A stretch of DNA of 6,420 nucleotides, from positions 1 to 6,420 of the forward strand of contig CBDUQP010000168.1 of NCBI GenBank assembly GCA_965369385.1, in the 5' to 3' direction. Source of the DNA: CBDUQP01 sp965369385. GTDB taxonomy: Bacteria > Planctomycetota > Phycisphaerae > SM23-33. The stretch's first letter is position 1; every line of letters begins with the position of its first letter. The position numbers were made by a program, and so were the translations under genes. Below are positions 1 through 6,401 of the stretch, in pieces. The notes beneath the pieces were generated by a model, which was given only the letters and a program-made list of their open reading frames with translations, was not told the DNA's origin and searched no databases.

Positions 1-1
1 C

Positions 2-1276
2 GCCGAATATTGCTCCAAATCGATGCATGCAAACGTTGCCCCGCTGGTGTACAGACGCCTTGCGAACAACGGAACTATTTCCTGGGGGCGTTGGATGATC
101 CACGCCGACGCGGCCTACGAAAAACAGCAGGCGCTCCGCGGCGTGATCGTGATAGACCTCAAGGACCGGGAAGAACGGAAGAAGGAAGGATACACTCCCG
201 CGTTCTTCGCGGCCGAATCGGCGAGGACCGCGTTCGACACGGACAAGGACACCGGAAACACGTTTGCCCATTTAGAGCCTTCGAACATGTTCCTCCTGGA
301 CAAACACGTGATCAGTGGACAGAGCGGCGGACCTATCGAGAACGTACCTATCCCGAGGAAATGGAAAGAAAAACCCGGATGGTACAGTTGGAACAGAATA
401 TGCGATGTGCTCAAGGACGAAACGAAGCACGGAGAAGTCAAGCGGATACTGGTAGGACTGAAACGCGATATCCAGAATGACACGATCAGCCGCCTGCTCT
501 CGCAGAAACTCGCAACCGATGGTGTTATACGCCTGACCGACCAACTGGGCGACACTTACGAAATCAAGGCCCCCAATGTCCAGAATCTCAACGAAGGAAC
601 CGTGCGTCTGATGATATCTCCCCCGTCCGACCGGGGCGAGGCGGTTCCCGTGACGGTCAGCATATCACGTGGCGGTAAAGTGACGAAACGTATTTTCGCA
701 CCCCAAGGCACACTCCATGCGAAATGGTCGCAACACAGTGAGACATCGCAGTTATCGATCTCGTTGAAAGACCCCGCCATATACACCAAGCTGGCAAGCA
801 AGACCCCCCAGCAAACCAGGAAACGCTGGGAAATCGGTCAGTTGACGATCCCCAATTCGCTTACCGGCGGCGTGGCGGATATGACACTGAAGCAGATATT
901 TAATCTCAAACCGGAAGAGATCAACTCCGAACGAATAGGTAAAAGGTTGGCGAATCTGCAAGACCGCAAAGCGCCCGGCCTGATGAATGACATCCTGGCT
1001 GAGATGCACAGCCGCGTGGCGTACAGCCTGAGTTGCACAGTTCTGATTCTTCTGGGTGCGGCATTGGGAACGATTTTCCGCGGTGGGCAGATAATCAGCG
1101 CGTTTGCGATATCGGTTGTTCCCGCCTCGCTGGTAATCATCCTGATAGTCATGGGCAAGAGACTGGTCAAGAACCCCGATATACCCGCCAGTATAGGATT
1201 GGCTGTGATTTGGAGCGGACTGGCAGGTTTGCTGCTGATAACGGTGTTCATCTGTTCGCGACTGGCCAGGAGATAG
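2..1276 (+). CDS. lptF: LptF-like LPS export permease, 3' part (5' end outside window)
   Basis: This is a partial gene: the frame is open from base 2, so the ATG at 23 is internal, and 424 residues are visible. LptF/LptG (YjgP/YjgQ family) are inner-membrane ABC permease subunits that pair with LptB to extract lipopolysaccharide and pass it to the periplasmic Lpt bridge. The visible part starts in the periplasmic beta-jellyroll region (WGRWMIHADAA, then LRGVIVIDLKD, counted about 20-50 from the ATG at 23). It ends with the family's three C-terminal membrane helices at about 336-352, 357-378 and 389-411. The first is preceded by the typical EMHSRVAYSL segment, equivalent to the 'E.h.R...' motif before TM4. 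TM1-3 and the LptB-contacting segment would lie upstream. The periplasmic part is at least 330 residues, far longer than in E. coli LptF (366 aa in total). The name LptF rather than LptG rests on gene order, because an LptG-like gene follows. Family assignment is fairly sure; the F/G label is less so. Confidence 0.8.
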   Translation, partial: AEYCSKSMHANVAPLVYRRLANNGTISWGRWMIHADAAYEKQQALRGVIVIDLKDREERKKEGYTPAFFAAESARTAFDTDKDTGNTFAHLEPSNMFLLDKHVISGQSGGPIENVPIPRKWKEKPGWYSWNRICDVLKDETKHGEVKRILVGLKRDIQNDTISRLLSQKLATDGVIRLTDQLGDTYEIKAPNVQNLNEGTVRLMISPPSDRGEAVPVTVSISRGGKVTKRIFAPQGTLHAKWSQHSETSQLSISLKDPAIYTKLASKTPQQTRKRWEIGQLTIPNSLTGGVADMTLKQIFNLKPEEINSERIGKRLANLQDRKAPGLMNDILAEMHSRVAYSLSCTVLILLGAALGTIFRGGQIISAFAISVVPASLVIILIVMGKRLVKNPDIPASIGLAVIWSGLAGLLLITVFICSRLARR

Positions 1277-1329
1277 GAAGTTTTCGGAAGTGAACGCAGT
1301 CTACTAACAAGACACAGGGATTTTCTAGA

Positions 1330-2718
1330 GTGAAAACGATCGACAAATATGTAATCCGCACGTTCCTTTCAACAGCAGCGATGCTGTTTGGTGCGATGAT
1401 GGCGTTGCGGATCGTCGTTGACCTCATGTTCAACCTCGACGAGTTCACCGAGCGTGCACAGTCCTCGGCGGAAGCCTTTGGTACCGCCTGGATTTATTAT
1501 GCGGACCACGCACTGCTCTACTTCGTGGAACTGGGCGGCGTTATTATCGTGGCGGCCGCCGCGTTTTCGCTATTCCGCCTAAGGAAGAGCAACGAACTGA
1601 CCGCAATGCTGGCATGTGGAATAAGTCTTCACCGCATCGCCTGGCCTATAATCGTCACGTCAATGCTCCTCAGCGGGCTGATAATCATCGATCAGGAGCT
1701 ACTGATTCCGCGTGTGGCGGCCAGGCTGGTCCGTGACCGCGACGATGTGGGCGGAAGAGGAAAGCTGGGATACCCCATTGCATTGATGGTCGACAGTTCG
1801 CAAACTGCATGGTACAGCCCCGAGCTGAAGCACGACACGCAAGACATACAGGAAGCATACGCGTGCTTCCGTAATAAGAAGCTGATGCCCCTGGCACGCG
1901 CACATGGAACCCGGGGACACTACGGTCGGTTCGCCGGGCAAAAGGGATGGAAATTCTCACAGGGGAACCTGATCAAGTTCCCACGCCAAGGGGAAACGCC
2001 CTGGACGGTCAACCCCGACACCCAGGAAATCCGCTCCAGTCTTAGTGCGGCGGCGCTGCTGGGAAGATCCAAGCAGGGAATAAAGGGCAACACCGCGCTG
2101 ACCGGCTTCAGTGACATCAGCGACTCGCAATATGGAATCAAACTCGCCGCCAAACGCTTCGAGCCCGCCCCGTACCATGAAGGCAAAACAAGAACCGGCA
2201 CGCTCGACAAACCTGTATTTTCATTTTTCACCACCGACAACAGTAAGAAGCCTTTGGCAACGATATCTGCAAAGTCGGCAACGTGGCGAAGCGAAAACGG
2301 CGATGGCTACTGGCAACTCAACGAAGGGATGCTCTTTATAGCATCGAATCTTACGCCGGAAGACATGATTGTACGCCAGGCCGGCGAGTGGATGGCGTTT
2401 ACCTCCACACGCAAGTTGCTGCAACTCATGCGCATGGGTAACCTGCCCAATTCAACCGGCGTTGCCACCACGCTGCACCTGAGAATAACCAACCCCGTCA
2501 ATAATCTTGTCATGCTGCTGCTGGCAATTCCGTTCATCCTCTCCCGACAGAGGAACATCAAGACTTCCATTGGCCTGTGCCTGCTCACCGTTGCCGGATT
2601 CTACGCAATGGTACATGGATGCAGATACGTCGGCCTGCCGCCTGTCTGGTCTGCGTGGCTGCCGATTCTTATTTTCGGCCCGATCGCAGCGGCCAGACTC
2701 GACGCGGTCAAAACCTGA
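1330..2718 (+). CDS. lptG: LptG-like LPS export permease
   Basis: The product is 462 aa and complete. It starts at GTG 1330, with AGGGA at 1316-1320 as ribosome binding site (9-nt spacer), 53 bp after the lptF-like stop. It should be the partner permease of LptF in the LptB2FG transporter. The N-terminus MKTIDKYVIRTFLST is the usual LptG opening. Membrane helices are at about 11-34, 60-84, 103-122, 388-406, 411-430 and 438-455, the expected 3+3 pattern. RLRKSNELTAMLACGISL (83-100) matches the family's cytoplasmic coupling segment between TM2 and TM3, which contacts LptB in known structures. The C-terminal half starts with TLHLRITNPVNNLVMLLLAIP and contains PPVWSAWLP, both typical of LptG. The periplasmic domain (about 123-387) is roughly 265 residues, about 100 more than in E. 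coli LptG (360 aa total). The likely ATPase gene lptB is not in this window. Confidence 0.87.
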   Translation: MKTIDKYVIRTFLSTAAMLFGAMMALRIVVDLMFNLDEFTERAQSSAEAFGTAWIYYADHALLYFVELGGVIIVAAAAFSLFRLRKSNELTAMLACGISLHRIAWPIIVTSMLLSGLIIIDQELLIPRVAARLVRDRDDVGGRGKLGYPIALMVDSSQTAWYSPELKHDTQDIQEAYACFRNKKLMPLARAHGTRGHYGRFAGQKGWKFSQGNLIKFPRQGETPWTVNPDTQEIRSSLSAAALLGRSKQGIKGNTALTGFSDISDSQYGIKLAAKRFEPAPYHEGKTRTGTLDKPVFSFFTTDNSKKPLATISAKSATWRSENGDGYWQLNEGMLFIASNLTPEDMIVRQAGEWMAFTSTRKLLQLMRMGNLPNSTGVATTLHLRITNPVNNLVMLLLAIPFILSRQRNIKTSIGLCLLTVAGFYAMVHGCRYVGLPPVWSAWLPILIFGPIAAARLDAVKT

Positions 2719-2731
2719 CCACGGAGCGCAC

Positions 2732-3436
2732 ATGAGCAGACGATCCTGGTCTTGCGATGTCTTCCTGCTGACGCTCGCACTGTCGCTTATAATGGCAGGG
2801 TGCACGCAAAGCGAAACCAAGACGCAAAACGCCAACCTCGCCGATCTCCAAAGCAAAGAACCACTGTGGCACACCCCCCCGTCCGCCCGATGGGATGAAC
2901 TGGCTCGCAAATATGTGGACCCACCGCCACGCCCTGCCGCCGACCCGGTGGCTGAACTGCTGGACTATGCCCGAGCGTTCCACATGTACAGAACTGGCCA
3001 GCTCCCCCACCCCTCGCAGAACGCAAAAGATGCGAAATCAGAACAAGACACTAAAATCGCTCCGCCGCCAAGTGCAAACCGTCGAACGCTGATGGGCCTG
3101 CGTCCACTGTTCAGCCGCGTCAAGTGGCTGGCGTTGGGCAAGAATGTTCCGGACAGTCAAATGCGTCTGCTGATACCCGCACTGATAGAGTTGCAGATGG
3201 ATTTATCACTGGTAGCGAAGGCCCCCGCCCGAGCCCGAAGAGAGACAGTCTCTCTGAAAGCGAACTTGCTGCTCAGACAAATCACCGAACTGCGATTGCT
3301 TAACCCCAACGACGAACTCGCACTCGATTGGCCCGCCAACCCGCCAAAGGCAAAAACACTACCCACAATCGCCGAGCGTAACAAGCGTCTTTCCAGATGG
3401 ACCAGTTGGTGGAACACTTCGCGAGAAGACTGGTAG
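2732..3436 (+). CDS. predicted lipoprotein of unknown function
   Basis: The product is 234 aa. I place the start at ATG 2732 because GGAG (2723-2726) lies 5 nt upstream and because it gives a clean lipoprotein signal: positive MSRR, a hydrophobic stretch from about V10 to M21, then lipobox MAG-C with Cys24. The same frame is open upstream as far as 2507, but that part overlaps lptG and has no support. After the signal comes a polar, Pro-rich stretch containing DPPPRPAADPVAELLDYARA and a Lys/Asp/Gln-rich linker (about 97-115). A C-terminal half predicted mostly helical follows (about 118-212), ending in a Trp-rich tail (RWTSWWNTSREDW). I do not recognise the family. The 13-bp gap after lptG suggests cotranscription, so the product may act in the envelope beside the LPS transporter, but that is only guilt by association. 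No LptC- or LptE-like motif was seen. The gene is real with good confidence; its function is unknown. Confidence 0.75.
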   Translation: MSRRSWSCDVFLLTLALSLIMAGCTQSETKTQNANLADLQSKEPLWHTPPSARWDELARKYVDPPPRPAADPVAELLDYARAFHMYRTGQLPHPSQNAKDAKSEQDTKIAPPPSANRRTLMGLRPLFSRVKWLALGKNVPDSQMRLLIPALIELQMDLSLVAKAPARARRETVSLKANLLLRQITELRLLNPNDELALDWPANPPKAKTLPTIAERNKRLSRWTSWWNTSREDW

Positions 3437-3449
3437 CCGCACTCACAAT

Positions 3450-3492
3450 AAACTAGGGACGGTGCCCTATTTAAATAGGAATAGTCCGAACT
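3450..3492 (+). repeat. REP/MITE-like repeat unit, copy A
   Basis: The unit begins AAACTAGGGACGGTGCC and runs through a 14-bp perfect palindrome (3466-3479, CCTATTTAAATAGG) to a tail ATAGTCCGAACT. It matches copy C over 42 nt (3451-3492 against 3566-3607) with 3 mismatches. Its first 25 nt (3450-3474) are the inverted complement of copy B with one mismatch. GGAC (3457-3460) and GTCC (3484-3487) could pair outside the AT-rich palindrome. It lies 13 bp after the lipoprotein stop codon. Confidence 0.85.
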
Positions 3493-3499
3493 CGCTCAA

Positions 3500-3524
3500 T
3501 TAAATAAGGCACCGTCCCTAGTTT
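3500..3524 (-). repeat. REP/MITE-like repeat unit, copy B (inverted arm)
   Basis: This is the inverted copy of the repeat head. Read on the - strand it gives AAACTAGGGACGGTGCC followed by TTATTTAA. It pairs with 3450-3474 as a 25-nt arm, the only mismatch being C3467 against A3507. Copies A and B together form a 75-nt element with a 25-nt loop (3475-3499). B shares the T variant with copy C, so A carries the divergent base. No GTCC tail follows it in its own direction. Confidence 0.85.
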
Positions 3525-3687
3525 TAAAAACAGCCCCAAAGGCCCCAAAAACGCCTATATATCTTAATTAGGGACGGTGCCTTATTTAAATAGGGATAGT
3601 CCGAACTAGGATATGGCTTGGAAGAAGCGGACGCGGTTGCAATTCTCATACCGGACAGCTTTTCACATTCGCGATGAACAACCGCCG
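3525..3687. other. rest of the convergent intergenic gap
   Basis: Apart from copy C, this stretch holds a short direct repeat GCCCCAAA (3533-3540 and 3542-3549), an AT-rich piece (3555-3570), and about 75 bp next to the mutS2 stop in which I see no coding or RNA signal. The heptamer AACTAGG occurs at 3451-3457 and again at 3604-3610, bracketing the repeat cluster. This could be a target duplication or a coincidence. Confidence 0.5.
3566..3607 (+). repeat. REP/MITE-like repeat unit, copy C (truncated element)
   Basis: This is a direct copy of unit A (39 of 42 positions identical). There is no inverted right arm downstream, so it looks like the left half of an A-B element. Its differences keep or strengthen the internal fold: the C-to-T change leaves a G-T wobble, and the A-to-G change (3595) adds a C-G pair, so pairing spans 3580-3595. 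The match to A stops at ACT (3607). Confidence 0.8.
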
Positions 3688-6225
3688 TCAGCCTGGCTGA
3701 TTTCCAACCGGCTCGATGTCTGCCAGAGACACTTCCATCTCAAACGCCCCCGACTGCACCAACACCGATCCCTTGTCCTGCTGAATGCGAATTAGCGTAG
3801 CACGCTTGGAAAACGGTATCACATAAACCTGATCTCCCGGTTTCGCGTTCAGGATTGCATCGCGACTCTTCTTGGCACCCTTGCTCCCAGCCGACCTGTG
3901 ACACACAACCTGATTGCCTTCTTTCTTTCCGCCACCACCGGCGGCGCGATGGCCCTTGCGACCCTTGCCTGCTTGCGGAGCATGCTTTCCCGACTGCGGG
4001 AACAACTGCTGAACAGTAATCTCCTGTTCATTGCCCTCCGCTTTCACGACGGCTTTCAGCGTCGCAAAATCAATGCTCACCAACGTACCTATTCCAGGTT
4101 CAGCGTCAAAAGTCACTTCGTCGCCAATCTTGACGGCCGTGAGCATGCGTGTCCAGTCCTCGAACTGTTGCGTGCGTTTACGATGCAGTTGCACGCTCTT
4201 GTGATACTCCTCCTGGTGATGTTTAGCCTGTAGCGAGGATTCCTCGGCCTGCGTTGCCTGGTCCATTATGCGGCGTCGAAGTTCGGCGATCTGCTTTCGC
4301 ACGCCGTCCTGCCCCACATCCGGCATCAGCTCCGTCAGGGGAACTTCCACCTCAACCGCACCAGTTGTAACCAGCGCAATCTGCTTGTGATATTCCATCC
4401 GCACAAGGGTGCACTTGGCGCCCACCGAAGGCACATAAACCTCGTCACCCGCCTGCAACTGCGGAAGCGACGCCAACCAGCCCTGGAAATCTTCCTGCAC
4501 CTTGTGCAGATCGGCCAGCTTCGCCTCATACTGTTCCTGCTGATCAGTGGCTGCAAGGTGGGCATCGCGAGCCTCCGCGCGAGCTTCCTCGGCCACCTTG
4601 CGGGCAACTCCCGATGCGTGTATAGCCTTGCGGAACTGCTCGCCCTGGCTGCTGTAGTGACGCCGGGCAGCGGCGACAATATCCTTGCCCAAACCCAGCC
4701 TCTTGGCAACGGTTATCGCATGACTCTCGCCCGGAGTGCCTATACGCAGGTGATACGTCGGCCGCAGTGTCTTCGTATCGAAATCCACCGAGGCATTGTC
4801 CACACGCTCATGGTTAAACGCATATGCCTTCAGCACACTCAAATGGGTCGAAACAACTCCCATGCATCCGATATCGCGAAGCTTGTCGAGTACGGCCTGG
4901 CCGATCGCTCCGCCCTCGTCAGGGTCAGTTCCGCTGCCGAGTTCATCAAGCAACACGAGAGTGGCTTTGTCGGCATGTTGAACGATATGCCGGAGACGCG
5001 CGATATGCCCACCGAATGTACTAAGGGATTGTTCCAGCGATTGCTCGTCGCCGATATCGATGAGCACTTCGCGGAAGACCGGCAGCTTGGCACCGCGCTG
5101 TGCGGGTATGTGCATTCCGCTCTGGGCCATCACCACAAGCAGTGCCAGGGTCTTGAGCGTGACCGTCTTGCCGCCTGTATTCGAACCGGTGATAACCAGC
5201 AGATCAAACTCGCTTCCGAGGCGAATATCGATAGGCACAACCCCCTGTCGCTTCTCGGGAGGCACGCCATCGAGCCCCTGACGATACGCCTGGTCCATCA
5301 GCAGCGGATGGCGAGCCTTGTCCACCTGCACGATACCGTTCTCGTCCATTTCGGGGCAGATCATATCAAACTGGTAAGCATATTGTGCCTTGGCGGTCAG
5401 CACGTCAATCTGCGCCAGCAAACGCATCGAATCCGAGATCGCCTCGGCCCTTTGGGACACCTTCACGCTCAGCTCGTTAAGCAGACGCCGAACTTCGCGA
5501 CGCTCATCGTTCTTCAGGTCCATCAGGCGATTGTTCAGTTCCACGCTCGCGTTGGGCTCCACAAACACCGTAGCCCCGGTGTTGCTCGTCCGGTGAACCA
5601 CACCGGGAAGGCGGCCGCGATTCTCCACCCGCACCGGTAGCACATACCTGTCGCCATGTACCGTAAGATTGGGAGACTGCAATAACCTGGCCACCTCCGG
5701 ATTGTTCAGATAGCTCCGCACAACATCGTGAATCTCCTGGTCCACCCGCGAAATATCCCGACGAGTATGCATGAGCCTCGCCGACGCGTTGTCCCGAACT
5801 TCGCCATCCGGGCCGACTACCGCCCTGATCGCGTCAACTTCCGGCTGAAAGTCTTCGAATCGCTTGCTGAGAACCCTGAGCTTATCGTAGGATTCGGGGA
5901 GATTGTCCAGATAATCCCGGACCATGCCCACGCCTTCCAGCGATACGCACACATCGGCGAAATCCTCGCCCGTAGCCCCACCGCCAATATACATTCGCGT
6001 CATGGCGTCGCTTATGTCGATAACGCCGCCAAACGGCGGCAAACCGTGAGCGCCAAGAGCATCCAACATCTGCGAGGTCTGACCAAGCCACTTGCGAACG
6101 GTCTCGGGGTTCCGCGATGGCATTATCCTCCCGCACAGGCTCTTGCCCATAGAGCAGCGGCAGAAGCCCGCCAGTATTTCGCAAATCGCGCCAAACTCAA
6201 TCTTCTCAAGTGTGAACTTGTCCAA
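3688..6225 (-). CDS. mutS2: MutS2-family ATPase lacking the Smr domain, with three KOW-like modules
   Basis: The product is 845 aa from TTG 6225. This start has GGAAGGA 6 nt upstream (6238-6232). An in-frame TTG at 6240 is possible but has no ribosome binding site and directly follows a stop codon. MutS2 proteins are dimeric MutS-like ATPases linked to suppression of recombination and, in Bacillus subtilis, to splitting of collided ribosomes. Numbered from TTG 6225, the family core RYVLPVRVENRGRLPGVVHR is at 193-212, ARHPLL at 304-309, Walker A GSNTGGKT at 347-354 (Ser where Pro is common), Walker B LVLLDELGSGTDP at 423-435, and the STH switch at 459-461. Coiled-coil segments (about 536-587 and 644-695) each lead into a KOW/SH3-like module (593-635 and 701-742). 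A Lys/Gly-rich linker (745-790) then leads to a third module (797-839). The usual Smr nuclease domain (LDLRG, HGxGxG motifs) is absent, and there is no room for a frameshifted one downstream. The family is certain; the role in this organism is open. Confidence 0.95.
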   Translation of the reverse strand: MDKFTLEKIEFGAICEILAGFCRCSMGKSLCGRIMPSRNPETVRKWLGQTSQMLDALGAHGLPPFGGVIDISDAMTRMYIGGGATGEDFADVCVSLEGVGMVRDYLDNLPESYDKLRVLSKRFEDFQPEVDAIRAVVGPDGEVRDNASARLMHTRRDISRVDQEIHDVVRSYLNNPEVARLLQSPNLTVHGDRYVLPVRVENRGRLPGVVHRTSNTGATVFVEPNASVELNNRLMDLKNDERREVRRLLNELSVKVSQRAEAISDSMRLLAQIDVLTAKAQYAYQFDMICPEMDENGIVQVDKARHPLLMDQAYRQGLDGVPPEKRQGVVPIDIRLGSEFDLLVITGSNTGGKTVTLKTLALLVVMAQSGMHIPAQRGAKLPVFREVLIDIGDEQSLEQSLSTFGGHIARLRHIVQHADKATLVLLDELGSGTDPDEGGAIGQAVLDKLRDIGCMGVVSTHLSVLKAYAFNHERVDNASVDFDTKTLRPTYHLRIGTPGESHAITVAKRLGLGKDIVAAARRHYSSQGEQFRKAIHASGVARKVAEEARAEARDAHLAATDQQEQYEAKLADLHKVQEDFQGWLASLPQLQAGDEVYVPSVGAKCTLVRMEYHKQIALVTTGAVEVEVPLTELMPDVGQDGVRKQIAELRRRIMDQATQAEESSLQAKHHQEEYHKSVQLHRKRTQQFEDWTRMLTAVKIGDEVTFDAEPGIGTLVSIDFATLKAVVKAEGNEQEITVQQLFPQSGKHAPQAGKGRKGHRAAGGGGKKEGNQVVCHRSAGSKGAKKSRDAILNAKPGDQVYVIPFSKRATLIRIQQDKGSVLVQSGAFEMEVSLADIEPVGNQPG

Positions 6226-6231
6226 CGGACA

Positions 6232-6238
6232 TCCTTCC
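6232..6238 (-). promoter_or_regulatory. ribosome binding site deciding the mutS2 start
   Basis: Reading the - strand, GGAAGGA at 6238-6232 is followed after 6 nt (TGTCCG) by TTG at 6225-6223. The alternative TTG at 6240 would overlap this site and has no such motif ahead of it. The product from 6225 begins with LDKFTLEKIEF, the expected distance from the conserved MutS2 N-terminal helix. Confidence 0.65.
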
Positions 6239-6252
6239 AATCAGCACCGATT

Positions 6253-6258
6253 ATTATA
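6253..6258 (-). promoter_or_regulatory. probable -10 box of mutS2
   Basis: A perfect TATAAT is present on the - strand at 6258-6253. It would place the RNA start near 6246 and give a leader of about 20 nt that contains the GGAAGGA site, which also favours the TTG at 6225 as start. No good -35 hexamer is found 16-18 bp upstream, so the promoter is only partly supported. Confidence 0.45.
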
Positions 6259-6365
6259 TGCCATCAGGCGATATATCCAGTTTCGACACAAACTTCCCCT
6301 CCCGCCAGCATCCTACCATGTTCCCCCAATATTCCCGACAGCATTTCGCCTGCGAATGTTCCAGC

Positions 6366-6387
6366 GTGTACGAGAATTCTCGTACAC
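6366..6387. promoter_or_regulatory. perfect 22-bp palindrome, candidate operator
   Basis: The left half is GTGTACGAGAA (6366-6376) and the right half (6377-6387) is its exact reverse complement, with no spacer. Perfect symmetry with no loop points to a dimeric DNA-binding protein rather than an RNA hairpin. It lies about 108 bp upstream of the mutS2 -10 box and only 8 bp before a Shine-Dalgarno-like stretch (from 6396) on the + strand, so it fits best as an operator of a divergent gene at the window edge. The binding protein is unknown to me. Confidence 0.6.
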
Positions 6388-6401
6388 AGAGCAGGTGAGG
6401 A

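Larger units (their letters stand above)
3450..3525. terminator. possible bidirectional terminator formed by the inverted repeat pair
   Basis: Transcription through copies A and B would give a 25-bp stem with one mismatch and a 25-nt loop. On the + strand the stem is followed by TTTTAAAAAC (3522-3531), a short T run. The hairpin lies between the convergent ends of the lipoprotein gene (3436) and mutS2 (3688), where a stop for both directions is expected. The loop is longer and the T tract shorter than in a classic intrinsic terminator, so the function is inferred from the fold and position only. Confidence 0.35.

Noticed and set aside
2507..2731. Upstream extension of the lipoprotein frame into lptG
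   Set aside because: It would overlap conserved lptG codons for over 200 bp; the ATG at 2732 has both a ribosome binding site and a lipoprotein signal.
3450..3607. CRISPR array
   Set aside because: There are only three copies, one of them inverted, with irregular spacing and no spacer-like regularity or cas genes.
3437..3687. Hidden Smr domain frameshifted downstream of mutS2
   Set aside because: The - strand sequence after the stop has no LDLRG- or HGKG-like coding and is soon occupied by the repeats.
3613..3795. 60-codon + strand frame beside repeat copy C, considered as a remnant transposase
   Set aside because: The translation does not resemble an IS200/RAYT N-terminus, and more than half of it overlaps the mutS2 3' end in antisense.
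4387..5640. 417-codon open frame on the + strand opposite mutS2
   Set aside because: It lies fully antisense to a strongly conserved MutS2 core, its translation shows no recognisable domain, and it is a shadow of the codon bias in mutS2.
6226..6240. TTG 6240 as mutS2 start
   Set aside because: No ribosome binding site lies ahead of it, it would leave only a leader of about 6 nt after the TATAAT box, and it overlaps the GGAAGGA site serving TTG 6225. It remains a possible annotation that adds five residues.
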